A DNA stretch of 64,000 bases from Clostridia bacterium. Lineage in GTDB: Bacteria > Bacillota > Clostridia > Oscillospirales > Acutalibacteraceae. The translations under genes were made by a program, and so were the position numbers. Positions 45,852-55,338 of the stretch are shown piece by piece. Position 1 is the stretch's first letter; each line of letters starts with the position of its first letter. The notes below the pieces were generated by a model, which saw nothing but the letters and a program-made list of their open reading frames with translations, ran no database searches and was not told where the DNA came from. The DNA lies in NCBI GenBank assembly GCA_017474125.1, contig JAFVIF010000077.1, forward strand, positions 1-64,000. Direction: 5' to 3'.

Positions 45852-45866
45852 GAAAGAGGGATGGAA

Positions 45867-46088
45867 ATGAATACGTTAAAGGATGTGCGTGTAGGCAGTA
45901 CCGTAAAGGTTGTCAAGGTACATGGTGAAGGCGCAATAAAGCGCAGAATTATGGATATGGGAATAACCAAGGGTACGCGTATTTACGTGCGTAAGGTTGC
46001 TCCCTTGGGCGACCCCTTTGAGCTTCAGGTAAGGGGATATGAATTATCCCTTCGTAAGGCCGATGCCGAAATGGTAGAGGTGGAATAG
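45867..46088 (+). CDS. feoA: Ferrous iron transport protein A
   Basis: 73 residues from the ATG at 45867; an ATG six bases earlier leaves no room for the GAAAGAGGG RBS. It is an SH3-like FeoA with VRVGSTVKVVKVHGEGAIKRRIMDMGITKGTRI and the C-terminal EL..RKADAEMVEV. It is a small cytoplasmic partner that supports FeoB activity. First gene of an operon under two DtxR-like boxes. Confidence 0.93.
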   Translation: MNTLKDVRVGSTVKVVKVHGEGAIKRRIMDMGITKGTRIYVRKVAPLGDPFELQVRGYELSLRKADAEMVEVE

Positions 46089-46099
46089 GAGGAAGTAAA

Positions 46100-48214
46100 A
46101 TGGGTATTAAAATTGCATTGGCAGGTAACCCAAACAGCGGTAAAACAACCCTCTTTAACGCTCTTACGGGTTCTAATCAGTACGTGGGCAACTGGCCCGG
46201 CGTAACCGTTGAGAAAAAGGAAGGAAAATTAAAGAAAAATCCCGACGTAATAGTTACCGACCTTCCGGGTATTTATTCTCTTTCTCCTTATACTCCCGAG
46301 GAGGTTGTTGCAAGAAACTATCTTGTAGGTGAGCGCCCCGACGTTATACTTAACATAGTTGACGGCACAAATATTGAGCGAAACCTTTATCTTACCACTC
46401 AGCTTATGGAGCTTGGTATTCCCGTTGTTATCGCTATTAATATGATGGACCTTGTTCGTAAAAACGGCGATAAAATAGAAATCGAAAAGCTTAGCAAAGC
46501 TATCCGTTGCCCTATTGTTGAAATATCGGCGCTTAAGGGCGAGGGTATTGAGGAGGCCGCAAATGCCGCTATTGAAATTGCGGGCAAGGAGGTTTTACCC
46601 GAGCATATTTTCTCGGGCGACGTTGAGCATGCCGTTGCGCATATTGAAGAAGCCGCCATTCACAATATGGCAGACGTTCAGCAACGCTGGTATGCAATTA
46701 AAATCTTTGAACGCGATGAAATGGTTATAAAGGATTTAAACCTTGATAAACAGCTTTTAGAGCATATCGAAAAGGATATTCAGCACGTTGAAAAGCATTT
46801 TGACGATACCGCCGAAAGCATTATTATAAACGAGCGTTACGAGTTTATTGAAAAAATACTTAAGGATTGCTGTAAGAAAAAGAGTATAGGTATGATGTCG
46901 ATGTCGGATAAAATCGATAAGGTTGTTACCAACCGTTTCCTCGCTCTTCCTATTTTCGCTATTGCAATGTTCCTTGTTTACTACATATCAATCGGTTCTA
47001 TAGGTGACTGGACCGTAGGCTTTATGAACGACACCCTTTTCGGCGAATGGATTGTCCCTTACGTTCATAAGGGTCTTGAAGCAATAGGCACTATGGATTG
47101 GCTCAACAGCCTTATTTCCGACGGTATAATAGGCGGTGTAGGCGCAGTACTCGGCTTCGTTCCTCAAATGCTTATTCTGTTTTTAATGCTGTCCCTGCTT
47201 GAGGACTGCGGATATATGTCCCGTGTTGCCTTTATTATGGATAAGCTTTTCAGAAAGTTCGGCCTTTCGGGAAAATCCTTTATTCCTATGCTGGTTGCTT
47301 CGGGCTGCGGCGTTCCCGGCATTATGGCAAGTCGTACCATTGATCAGGACAGAGACAGAAGAATAACCATTATGACAACGGGCTTTATTCCCTGCGGCGC
47401 TAAAATGCCTATTGTTGGACTTGTAGCAGGCGCGCTGTTTGGAGGAAGCGCAGTTATAGCAACCTCCGCCTACTTTATTGGTGTTGCCGCAGTGATTATT
47501 TCGGGAATTATTCTTAAAAAGACTAAGCCCTTTGCAGGCAAGCCTTCTCCCTTCGTTATGGAGCTTCCCACCTATCATTTACCCCTTGCTTCTAACGTAG
47601 CAAGAACGGTTTGGGAGCGCGGCTGGTCCTTTATTAAGCGTGCAGGTACCGTTATTCTTGCCGCAAGCGTTATTATTTGGGTGCTTGACAGCCTTACCTT
47701 TGAGGGTGGCTTCCATTACATAGGTGACGGTGAGGAGACTTCTATACTTAACGTAATAGGCTCCTTTGTTGCCGTAATCTTTAAGCCTCTCGGCTTCGGT
47801 AATTGGCAAGCAACCGTTGCAACCGTTTTAGGTCTTGTTGCTAAGGAAGAGGTTGTAGGCGTGTTCGGTGCTTTAGGCTACGACTCTGCCGAAGCTGCTT
47901 TCGCTACCATCCTCGGCGGAAAGCTTGCAGGCTATTCCTTTATGGTATTTAATCTTCTTTGCGCTCCCTGCTTTGCCGCAATGGGTGCAATTAAAAGAGA
48001 AATGAACAGCCCCAAGTGGACGGTAGGCGCAATAGCCTATATGTGCGCTTTGGCTTACGCCGTTTCCCTTATTATATATCAGTTCGGCGCTTGGTTTACC
48101 AAGGCAGGCGGAAATATAATAGGAACGGTTATTGCGGCGGTAGTGCTTATCTTTATGCTTTATATGCTCCTTCGTAAAAATAAATATAATGAAAATACTC
48201 TCAATTTAAAGTAA
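46100..48214 (+). CDS. feoB: Ferrous iron transporter B
   Basis: 704 residues. The N-terminal G domain has G1 GNPNSGKTT, G3 DLPG and G4 NMMD, followed by the helical switch domain. The membrane part has two inverted gate motifs, around VASGCGVPGIMASRTI and VAKEEVVGVFGALG. FeoB imports Fe(II). Eleven bases separate it from feoA. Its expected regulator is an iron- or manganese-responsive DtxR-family protein outside the window. Confidence 0.96.
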   Translation: MGIKIALAGNPNSGKTTLFNALTGSNQYVGNWPGVTVEKKEGKLKKNPDVIVTDLPGIYSLSPYTPEEVVARNYLVGERPDVILNIVDGTNIERNLYLTTQLMELGIPVVIAINMMDLVRKNGDKIEIEKLSKAIRCPIVEISALKGEGIEEAANAAIEIAGKEVLPEHIFSGDVEHAVAHIEEAAIHNMADVQQRWYAIKIFERDEMVIKDLNLDKQLLEHIEKDIQHVEKHFDDTAESIIINERYEFIEKILKDCCKKKSIGMMSMSDKIDKVVTNRFLALPIFAIAMFLVYYISIGSIGDWTVGFMNDTLFGEWIVPYVHKGLEAIGTMDWLNSLISDGIIGGVGAVLGFVPQMLILFLMLSLLEDCGYMSRVAFIMDKLFRKFGLSGKSFIPMLVASGCGVPGIMASRTIDQDRDRRITIMTTGFIPCGAKMPIVGLVAGALFGGSAVIATSAYFIGVAAVIISGIILKKTKPFAGKPSPFVMELPTYHLPLASNVARTVWERGWSFIKRAGTVILAASVIIWVLDSLTFEGGFHYIGDGEETSILNVIGSFVAVIFKPLGFGNWQATVATVLGLVAKEEVVGVFGALGYDSAEAAFATILGGKLAGYSFMVFNLLCAPCFAAMGAIKREMNSPKWTVGAIAYMCALAYAVSLIIYQFGAWFTKAGGNIIGTVIAAVVLIFMLYMLLRKNKYNENTLNLK

Positions 48215-48224
48215 GGTGAATTTT

Positions 48225-48380
48225 ATGTGGCCAACAATAATTATTTCGGTATTGATTGCCGCAGTAGTAGTGCTTATAATGGTAAACGAAGTAAAGAAAA
48301 AGAAAAACGGCAAGGGCGGCTGCTCCTGCGGATGTGGGGGCTGTCCTATGAAGGAAAGTTGCCATGATTATAAAAAATAA
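48225..48380 (+). CDS. FeoB-associated Cys-rich membrane protein
   Basis: 51 residues, ten bases behind feoB with AAGGTG upstream. One N-terminal span (PTIIISVLIAAVVVLIMV), a Lys-rich stretch, then GGCSCGCGGCP and a late Cys-His (SCHD). This is the short FeoB-associated Cys-rich family, proposed to help handle iron at the transporter. Confidence 0.88.
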   Translation: MWPTIIISVLIAAVVVLIMVNEVKKKKNGKGGCSCGCGGCPMKESCHDYKK

Positions 48381-48402
48381 TAGTTTTTAAATAAAATATA
48401 TT

Positions 48403-48433
48403 AAAAGCCTTCGGATTGTCCGAAGGCTTTTAA
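48403..48433. terminator. Bidirectional terminator
   Basis: AAAAGCCTTCGGA-TTG-TCCGAAGGCTTTT between convergent genes. Confidence 0.85.
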
Positions 48434-48465
48434 TTAAGTTGTTTGATTAGAGGTAAAAGTGGAAT

Positions 48466-50730
48466 TTATCGTATATTTGCCAGATGAAGTTTCAGGGTGG
48501 CAAGATCTGTTGTGTCAACCTTTGAACTACCGTCGAAATCGGCGCTGATAGCAAATGCGGTGGGAAGGGTCTTAATTTGAGCAAGATATAGCTTTAAATT
48601 GGCTAAATCTGCCGTATCTACAGTTGTGTCACCGTTAACGTCTCCGGGTTTACATTCCGTAATGCAAATGTCAACGAAGGCTTTGTAACCTTCATAACAA
48701 ACCAAAGCGCTTGACTGCCAGCCTAGTTTATTTGGGTCGTATTGAATAAGCATATCAGGTGTGATATTGACTTTCTTTTGGTAACCGCCTGTTTCGGTTT
48801 TATAATATACCGTAAGGACGTTCTTGTCCATAATTAAGTTATCTCCTGATTTTTGGAGTACGATAGAAGTGCTTTCAGGAGTTATGCGAGTGATAATTTC
48901 CGAAACAACGTTTATGTTAAAGGAAGTAGAAGCCCCTTTGTAGTTAATAGTGACTTCTACGTCACCGAGAGCGTTTTTATCATAAGTGACGTCGGCTTCT
49001 TCTACGTTTATGAAGTATTTGAAATCGTCGTAAATTGCGCTTAAGGATATCCAACGTAAATCTAATTCTTCTCCTCTTAAGTAAACAAGTTTATCGGGTA
49101 GTTTGTTAATAACTATAGAATCGGGATTTTCTTTAATATATGTTATTCTGAACTGGAAGGGGTGACCTGCGTAAATGGCGTATATTGTTTGTTCGCCTAT
49201 TTTATTTATATCGGGTTCGGTAACGTAGATAAGCTTTGAAGCGTCCAGATACAAGGATTTTCCGTTTTCAAAATGCACTGACATTGTTCCGCCCGAAAAA
49301 TCGGGTTCGTTACCTACGTAAAATACCGTATTGGTGTTTCCCATAATACTTACACCCGTTGCCGGCTTTTCACTTATCAGGGTTAATTGGGGATATAGAT
49401 ATCCGCTTTCGGTATGAAGCCACCACATATTATCAAAGTCAAAGCCTTTAAAAGATTCAGGGCTTGACATCTGAGAACTTTCAAGATATATAGCATCGCT
49501 TTCGAATGATTTGCTACCGACACCAAAAGCTATATTGGTAACATAATAAGCGTTTACAAGATGGCAGTTTGTGTCTCCTGCGAGTCCGCCCCTGTATTTT
49601 TTAGTGGCAGAATTATAAATGTTTATGGCAGTTTCACCCGTGTTATATACGCAATAAATACTTTCACTAAAAAATTCATTCGTTTCGTCAGATTGGTTTA
49701 TGCCGACTATACCGCCCGTATAAAGCGACGGAACTTCGGCTGCAAGAGAGCGGGAGGAGATATTGCCGGTATTATAGCAATCAGCGATTTGGGAATTGAT
49801 GTTATAACCCGCAATACCGCCTGATACTGCTTTTTCGTAATCTGTTATGACACAAACGCTGGTTGAATTAATACAAGCCTGAATTAACGAGCCATTTTCA
49901 TTTCTGCCTGCGATACCGCCCGAGCATACTGAAAAGTATCCGTCGGTTTGCTTATTTATAATGCCTTTGTTTTGGCAGATTAATATATATGCGCCGTCGT
50001 TATTTCCTGCAATACCGCCTGCGGTTTTTCCGTATATGTATCCGTAGTTATAACAGTAGGTCAAAATTCCTTCGGATGTGTTAAGACCTGCAATACCGCC
50101 CGAATAGTAGTCATTGGCAAAGTTTTCTCCTTCACTGTCTATCATGGCGTAATTCACACAAATAGAAACGGTACCGGTATTTTTTCCGCAAATTCCGCCT
50201 GCAAAGGCGCTATAGGCTTTAACCGAATAAACGTAACCGTGGGAATAGCATTGGGTTATAGTGCCGGTATTAACAGCCGCGATAGCACCTGCATAGGCAT
50301 CGTTAAGTGAGTCTGCCACCACGTAACACTCATATAAGTTTAAATTTGAAACGGTGCCTGAGTTTTCTGCAATAAGTCCTGCATAGGCAGTATATTTACT
50401 TTCAACGTAAGAATAAAGATAGGCTATGGTAAAACCGTTTCCGTTTAGACTTCCCGAAAAGTTTTTAATTGGTATCCAACCACAGCTATCGTTATAAAAA
50501 TTACCGTTTTCCGAAAAGTCTTCTTCGGTGAATTCGATATCGTTTTTTAATATGAAATGTGAGTCGCTATAGTTCCTTATTTTATCTAACTGCATAGCCG
50601 TTGCGATTACGTAAGGGTCATCCACGCTTCCTGTTCCGCTTTCAAAAGGGGCTGCCGCCGATACCGATAACGGTATAGACGTAAAAATAAGGCAACAAAC
50701 AATAACAAATGACAATACCTTTTTAAACAT
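48466..50730 (-). CDS. Secreted GLUG-type repeat protein with Ig-like domains and a dockerin
   Basis: 754 residues. Signal peptide 1-25; from about 100 to 400 many GGIAGxNxG units (GGICGKNTG, GGIAGLNTS, GGIAGNNDG), a GLUG-like beta-helix; two bacterial Ig-like domains about 465-540 and 545-620; and a dockerin at about 694-754 (GDVNGDTTVDTADLANLKLYL, DFDGSSKVDTTDLATLKLHL). The dockerin is closely similar to that of the 1079-residue protein. It is probably a surface adhesin held by a cohesin. AAAGGAG precedes the ATG, and an ECF-like motif lies upstream. Confidence 0.8.
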   Translation of the reverse strand: MFKKVLSFVIVCCLIFTSIPLSVSAAAPFESGTGSVDDPYVIATAMQLDKIRNYSDSHFILKNDIEFTEEDFSENGNFYNDSCGWIPIKNFSGSLNGNGFTIAYLYSYVESKYTAYAGLIAENSGTVSNLNLYECYVVADSLNDAYAGAIAAVNTGTITQCYSHGYVYSVKAYSAFAGGICGKNTGTVSICVNYAMIDSEGENFANDYYSGGIAGLNTSEGILTYCYNYGYIYGKTAGGIAGNNDGAYILICQNKGIINKQTDGYFSVCSGGIAGRNENGSLIQACINSTSVCVITDYEKAVSGGIAGYNINSQIADCYNTGNISSRSLAAEVPSLYTGGIVGINQSDETNEFFSESIYCVYNTGETAINIYNSATKKYRGGLAGDTNCHLVNAYYVTNIAFGVGSKSFESDAIYLESSQMSSPESFKGFDFDNMWWLHTESGYLYPQLTLISEKPATGVSIMGNTNTVFYVGNEPDFSGGTMSVHFENGKSLYLDASKLIYVTEPDINKIGEQTIYAIYAGHPFQFRITYIKENPDSIVINKLPDKLVYLRGEELDLRWISLSAIYDDFKYFINVEEADVTYDKNALGDVEVTINYKGASTSFNINVVSEIITRITPESTSIVLQKSGDNLIMDKNVLTVYYKTETGGYQKKVNITPDMLIQYDPNKLGWQSSALVCYEGYKAFVDICITECKPGDVNGDTTVDTADLANLKLYLAQIKTLPTAFAISADFDGSSKVDTTDLATLKLHLANIR

Positions 50731-50772
50731 AATTAAAACTCCTTTGCAAAGAATATTTTTATTCCTTTATTA

Positions 50773-50805
50773 TCTATAACGAAACAAAATGCGCGATTTT
50801 GGAAA
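50773..50805 (-). promoter_or_regulatory. ECF-like promoter motif, copy D
   Basis: Minus strand: CCAAAA - 15 bases - CGTTATAGATA. Here the TTTTGTnACAAAA dyad is not conserved, but the spacing is. Confidence 0.4.
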
Positions 50806-50875
50806 ACTTTTTTCTTTAATTTTATAATATCACTAATTATAATGTTTTTCAATAAAAAAATGCGTTCGTTTTCTC

Positions 50876-50904
50876 TTGCGGTAATATATAAAATGTAATA
50901 TAAT
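50876..50904 (+). promoter_or_regulatory. Promoter of mnmA
   Basis: TTGCGG (50876-50881), 17 bases, TATAAT (50899-50904). Confidence 0.6.
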
Positions 50905-50919
50905 GTATATGGTGATATA

Positions 50920-51969
50920 ATGAAAAAGGTTATTATCGGAATGAGCGGAGGGGTAGACTCCTCGGTTGCCGCCGCGGTTTTAAAGGAGCAGGGGTATGAG
51001 GTTATAGGCGTTACCCTTTCTCTTTATAAAGAAGATCCAACCACCGGTACTGCCGACGAGCGTGACGCCGCCGCAGTTTGTAAGAGGTTGGGGATAGAGC
51101 ATATTATAGTTGACCGCCGAGAGGCTTTCAAGAACACCGTAATAAAGAATTTTATTGATTCTTACGAAAACGGTTTAACTCCGAATCCTTGTGTTTTATG
51201 CAATAAGGCGGTAAAGTTTGCCGAAATGCTGAGCATTGCGGACCAAATCGGTGCCGACTTTGTTGCCACGGGGCATTATTCAAGTATTAAGTACGATGAG
51301 GCATCGGGCAGATATTTACTTTACCGCCCCGAAGATAAGCAAAAGGATCAAACCTATATGCTGTATAAGCTCAGCCAAAATGAGCTGAGCCGTATTTTAA
51401 TGCCCCTTTCCGCCCTTAGCAAGGAGCGTGTTAGGGAAAAGGCAAAGGAAATAGGGCTCAGCGTAGCCGACCGACCCGACAGTCAGGATATTTGCTTTGT
51501 GCCCGACGGTGACTATGCAGGCTTTATTGAACGTCATACGGGTAAGGCTTATCCCGAAGGAGACTACGTGTCGGCAGACGGCAAGGTGTTAGGTAAGCAC
51601 AAAGGCCTTATCCGTTACACCGTCGGTCAGCGAAAGGGGTTAGGTATTGCCCTTGGAAAACCCGCTTTTGTGCTGGAAAAACAGGTAGACCAAAACCGTG
51701 TGGTTTTAAGTGATAATGAAGAATTACTTTTTAAAACAGAGGTTAAGCTTAAAGACGTTAACTTTATTCCTTTTGATGCTCCTGACCGTGAAATCAAGGT
51801 GAAAGCAAAGCTAAGGTATCGCCATAAGGAATCCGACGCTATTCTTAAGGTGACGGGAGAAAATGAAGCGATTCTTATTTTTGTCGAGCCTCAACGCGCT
51901 CCCGCACCCGGACAGGCGGCGGTATTTTACGACGGCGATATGCTTATAGGCGGAGGAACAATAATATGA
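50920..51969 (+). CDS. mnmA: tRNA-specific 2-thiouridylase
   Basis: 349 residues. MnmA puts the 2-thio group on U34 of Lys, Glu and Gln tRNAs. The PP-loop is GMSGGVDSSVAAAVL (residues 8-22); the two catalytic Cys lie in NPCVLCNKAVKF and SQDICFVPDG; GHYSSIKYDE and YTVGQRKGLGI are typical. GGTGAT precedes the ATG. Its stop overlaps the next gene by four bases. Confidence 0.95.
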   Translation: MKKVIIGMSGGVDSSVAAAVLKEQGYEVIGVTLSLYKEDPTTGTADERDAAAVCKRLGIEHIIVDRREAFKNTVIKNFIDSYENGLTPNPCVLCNKAVKFAEMLSIADQIGADFVATGHYSSIKYDEASGRYLLYRPEDKQKDQTYMLYKLSQNELSRILMPLSALSKERVREKAKEIGLSVADRPDSQDICFVPDGDYAGFIERHTGKAYPEGDYVSADGKVLGKHKGLIRYTVGQRKGLGIALGKPAFVLEKQVDQNRVVLSDNEELLFKTEVKLKDVNFIPFDAPDREIKVKAKLRYRHKESDAILKVTGENEAILIFVEPQRAPAPGQAAVFYDGDMLIGGGTII

Positions 51970-52616
51970 ACGAACAAATTAAAAGAACAATGGAGGCGCT
52001 TAAAAGGAATAATATGGTGCCATTTTATGCTGAAAACGGCCAAGAGGCCTTAGAAATTTTAAAGAGCCTTATAGGAAAGGACGATTTAATAGGCCTTGGC
52101 GGAAGCGTTACCCTTAAGGAAATCGGGGCAACCGCACTTGTTCGAGGCGGCGGCTATAATATAATTGACCGCTATGATGAAAATTTAACCAACGAAGAAC
52201 GAATGGAAACTCTGCGTAAGGGCTTGCTCAGCGACGTATTTTTAACCTCAAGCAACGCAATAAGCGAAAAGGGTGAGCTTATTAACGTTGACGGTTTCGG
52301 CAACCGCGGTGCCGCCCTTGTGTACGGCCCTAAAAGCGTTATTGTGGTGGTTGGCAAAAATAAAATCGTAAAGAATGCCGAGGAAGGCTTTGAGCGTATT
52401 AAAAAAATTGCCGCCCCCAAAAACTGCCAAAGGCTTAATAAAAATAATTACTGCACCTATAAGGAAAAATGTATGGCCCTTTTAAACGGTGAGCATTCCC
52501 TGTCTGACGGCTGTGCAGGTGAAAGTCGAATTTGCTGCAGCTATATTGTGCAGTCCTATCAGCTTATTAAGGACAGAATAAAGGTTATTATATGTAATTG
52601 TGACTTAGGTTATTAA
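51966..52616 (+). CDS. LUD domain protein
   Basis: 216 residues of the LUD (lactate utilization, formerly DUF162) family: GLGGSVTLKEIG, DVFLTSSNAISEKGELINVDGFGNRGAALVYGPKSVIVVVG. Stand-alone members occur widely in Clostridia with no proven activity. A C-terminal Cys-rich part (CTYKEKC, GCAGESRICC) could bind metal. It is translationally coupled to mnmA (ATGA). Confidence 0.85.
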   Translation: MNEQIKRTMEALKRNNMVPFYAENGQEALEILKSLIGKDDLIGLGGSVTLKEIGATALVRGGGYNIIDRYDENLTNEERMETLRKGLLSDVFLTSSNAISEKGELINVDGFGNRGAALVYGPKSVIVVVGKNKIVKNAEEGFERIKKIAAPKNCQRLNKNNYCTYKEKCMALLNGEHSLSDGCAGESRICCSYIVQSYQLIKDRIKVIICNCDLGY

Positions 52617-52626
52617 ACTTAATATT

Positions 52627-52660
52627 AAAGCATACTCCTTATTAAGGGGTGTGCTTTTTT
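52627..52660 (+). terminator. Terminator abutting the dacF-type start codon
   Basis: AAAGCATACTCCTT-ATT-AAGGGGTGTGCTTTTTTT. The T-run ends directly at the next ATG, so the only RBS-like AAGGGG of the next gene lies inside the hairpin. Confidence 0.7.
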
Positions 52661-52661
52661 T

Positions 52662-53855
52662 ATGAGAAAATTTTTGGCTTTTTTACTGTGCTTTGTTTTT
52701 GCTTTTTCCTTTCCCGCTGATGCGCGGGTAATAAGCGAGGAGGAAATAGATTTAACACCGTTGCCTGCCGTACCTACCGTGGCAACGGCAGAAGAATTGG
52801 AGCTTAATTCGAAATCAGCAATACTTATGGAGCCCACAACGGGCAAAATACTTTACGAAAGTAATCAGGACGAAAAAATTCCGCCTGCCTCAATTACCAA
52901 AATAATGTCCCTTATACTTATTATGGAGGCCATTGAAAACGGACAATTCGGCTTTGATACAATGCTTTCCTGCAGCGAAACCGCCGCAAGCCTTGGGGGC
53001 AGTCAAATTTGGCTTGAGGTAAACGAGCAAATGAGCGTGCACGATTTAATAAAGGCGGTAGCCGTTGTTTCGGCAAACGATGCAACGGTGCTTTTGGCCG
53101 AAGCGGTGGCAGGGAGCGAAGAAAGCTTTGTGAATATGATGAATCAAAAGGCTAAGGCCCTTGGTATGAATAATACTAATTTTGTTAATTCTACGGGTCT
53201 TGACCACGAAAATCATTATTCCTCCGCTCACGACGTGGCGATTATGTCGGCAGAGCTTTTAAAGCACGAAAAAATTACCGAGTATACGACTATTTGGATG
53301 GATGCCTTGCGAAACGGTGAATCGGAGCTTGTAAGCACTAATAAGCTGGTACGCTTTTATAAGGGTTGTACCGGACTGAAAACGGGCACCACCGCTCACG
53401 CAGGCTATTGCCTTTCTGCTTCGGCAAAAAGGGACGGCTTAGAGCTTGTTGCGGTTGTTATGGGGGCGGATACCTCTGCTCACCGATTTGGCGCGGCTCA
53501 AAAGCTTTTAAATTACGGCTTCGCTAATTTTACGGGTGTGACTGTCACGCCCGATATTGACGAAGGAACCGTAGTACCGGTTAAAAAGGGAACGGTAAGA
53601 AGCATTGGCGTAAAGGTTGACGGCAGCTTTTCCACCGTTTTAAAGAAAAGCCTTAAGGGTAAGATTACCACCGAAAGCATTTTGCCCGATGAAATAAGCG
53701 CTCCCATAAAAAAGGGGCAGGCGATAGGGCAGGTCAGAATACTTCTTGACGGGGAGGAGATAGGCAATTTAGAGCTTGTCGCCACCGAAAACGCTCACAA
53801 GATAAATTTATGGCGTTCTTTTGTTATATTGCTCAAGTATTTGTTCAGCCTTTAG
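52662..53855 (+). CDS. D-alanyl-D-alanine carboxypeptidase (DacF/PBP5-like)
   Basis: 397 residues. Signal peptide 1-20; SxxK nucleophile in PPASITKIM, SxN in VVSANDAT, KTG in CTGLKTGTTAHAG; then the C-terminal all-beta domain and a hydrophobic end (SFVILLKYLFSL), which may sit on the membrane. It removes the terminal D-Ala from pentapeptide stems. The start codon follows straight on a terminator hairpin that contains the RBS-like AAGGGG, which may limit translation. Confidence 0.9.
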   Translation: MRKFLAFLLCFVFAFSFPADARVISEEEIDLTPLPAVPTVATAEELELNSKSAILMEPTTGKILYESNQDEKIPPASITKIMSLILIMEAIENGQFGFDTMLSCSETAASLGGSQIWLEVNEQMSVHDLIKAVAVVSANDATVLLAEAVAGSEESFVNMMNQKAKALGMNNTNFVNSTGLDHENHYSSAHDVAIMSAELLKHEKITEYTTIWMDALRNGESELVSTNKLVRFYKGCTGLKTGTTAHAGYCLSASAKRDGLELVAVVMGADTSAHRFGAAQKLLNYGFANFTGVTVTPDIDEGTVVPVKKGTVRSIGVKVDGSFSTVLKKSLKGKITTESILPDEISAPIKKGQAIGQVRILLDGEEIGNLELVATENAHKINLWRSFVILLKYLFSL

Positions 53856-53897
53856 GGTCAAAGTTGTGAATTTTTTCTAAAAAATTTCATTTTTATA

Positions 53898-53926
53898 TTG
53901 AAAAACAACTGAAATTATAGTACAAT
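53898..53926 (+). promoter_or_regulatory. Promoter of pgi
   Basis: TTGAAA (53898-53903), 17 bases, TACAAT (53921-53926). Confidence 0.65.
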
Positions 53927-53955
53927 AAGAACAAGAAAAAGTGAGGAGATTTACA

Positions 53956-55296
53956 ATGGCAATTAAATTCAGCTATAAGTACGCAAAAAGCTTTTTGCGT
54001 GATAACGATATAGTAGGTATTACACCTGCAATTTATGCCGCCCATGACACCGTAAATAATAAAAACGGCTTGGGTAACGATTTTTTGGGTTGGGTAACTC
54101 TACCCACCGATTACGATAAGGATGAATTCGTAAGAATTAAAAAGGCTGCCGAAAAAATTAAAAACGACACCGATATTCTTATTGTAATAGGCATTGGCGG
54201 AAGCTATCTTGGTGCAAGGGCCGCTATTGAGTTTTTAAAGGGTCCCTTCTACAATAACCTTAAAGGAAACGGCCCTGAAATTTATTTTGCAGGCAATTCC
54301 ATCAGCGGTTCTTATCTTAACGATATTCTCGCTCTCTGCGAAAATAAACGTGTTTCTCTTAACATTATATCTAAAAGCGGTACCACTACCGAGCCCGCTG
54401 TAGCCTTCCGTGTTCTCAGAAAGTATTTGGAAGAAAAGTACGGCGAAAAGGAAGCGGCAGAGCGTATTTACTGCACTACCGACCGCGCAAGGGGTACTCT
54501 TAAGGCTTTGGCAGACGAAAAAGGCTACGAGTGCTTTGTAGTGCCCGACGACGTTGGCGGCCGTTTCTCGGTGCTTACCGCCGTTGGCCTTTTACCCATT
54601 GCCGCCGCAGGCGCTGATATCGACGCTCTTATGAAGGGTGCAGCCGAGGCCGCAAAGGAATATAACGTTTGCGATATTGAAAAGAACGAATGTTATCAGT
54701 ATGCGGCGCTCCGTAACGCTTTTTACCGCAAGGGTAAGGCTGTTGAAATGCTGGTTAGCTACGAGCCGCGCTTTACTATGATGGCTGAATGGTACAAACA
54801 GCTTTTCGGTGAAAGCGAGGGCAAGGATAATAAAGGTATTTTCCCCGCTTCGGTAACCTTTTCTACCGACCTTCATTCTATGGGTCAGTACATTCAGGAC
54901 GGAAGCAGAATGCTGTTCGAAACCGTTGTTACTATAGGTGATACGGGAAGCGACCTTATTATCGAGGAGGAGGAAAACAACGGCGACGGCCTTAATTTCC
55001 TCGCAGGAAAGCCCATGTCCTTTGTAAACGAAAAGGCATTTCAGGGCACCGTACTCGCCCATACCGACGGTGGAGTGCCTAATCTTGTAATTAACGTTGA
55101 TAAGGCTGACGAGGAAAACCTCGGCCGTCTCATTTACTTCTTTGAAAAGGCTTGTGCAATTTCGGGCTACGTGCTGGGTGTTAATCCCTTTGATCAACCC
55201 GGTGTTGAAAGCTATAAAAAGAATATGTTCGCGCTTTTGGGTAAGCCCGGCTACGAAGCCGAAAAGGCCGACCTTGAAGCAAGACTCGGACTGTAA
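53956..55296 (+). CDS. pgi: Glucose-6-phosphate isomerase
   Basis: 446 residues from the ATG at 53956 (GAGGAG upstream), the short Firmicutes-type length. It interconverts glucose-6-phosphate and fructose-6-phosphate. Landmarks are [43 protein letters not shown] and the late HTDGGVPNL. Codon bias suggests strong expression. The small P-loop protein follows 42 bases later, possibly in the same transcript. Confidence 0.95.
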   Translation: MAIKFSYKYAKSFLRDNDIVGITPAIYAAHDTVNNKNGLGNDFLGWVTLPTDYDKDEFVRIKKAAEKIKNDTDILIVIGIGGSYLGARAAIEFLKGPFYNNLKGNGPEIYFAGNSISGSYLNDILALCENKRVSLNIISKSGTTTEPAVAFRVLRKYLEEKYGEKEAAERIYCTTDRARGTLKALADEKGYECFVVPDDVGGRFSVLTAVGLLPIAAAGADIDALMKGAAEAAKEYNVCDIEKNECYQYAALRNAFYRKGKAVEMLVSYEPRFTMMAEWYKQLFGESEGKDNKGIFPASVTFSTDLHSMGQYIQDGSRMLFETVVTIGDTGSDLIIEEEENNGDGLNFLAGKPMSFVNEKAFQGTVLAHTDGGVPNLVINVDKADEENLGRLIYFFEKACAISGYVLGVNPFDQPGVESYKKNMFALLGKPGYEAEKADLEARLGL

Positions 55297-55338
55297 AATA
55301 TCCGCTATAAGCGGTGAATATAAAAGGAGCTGGTTATT

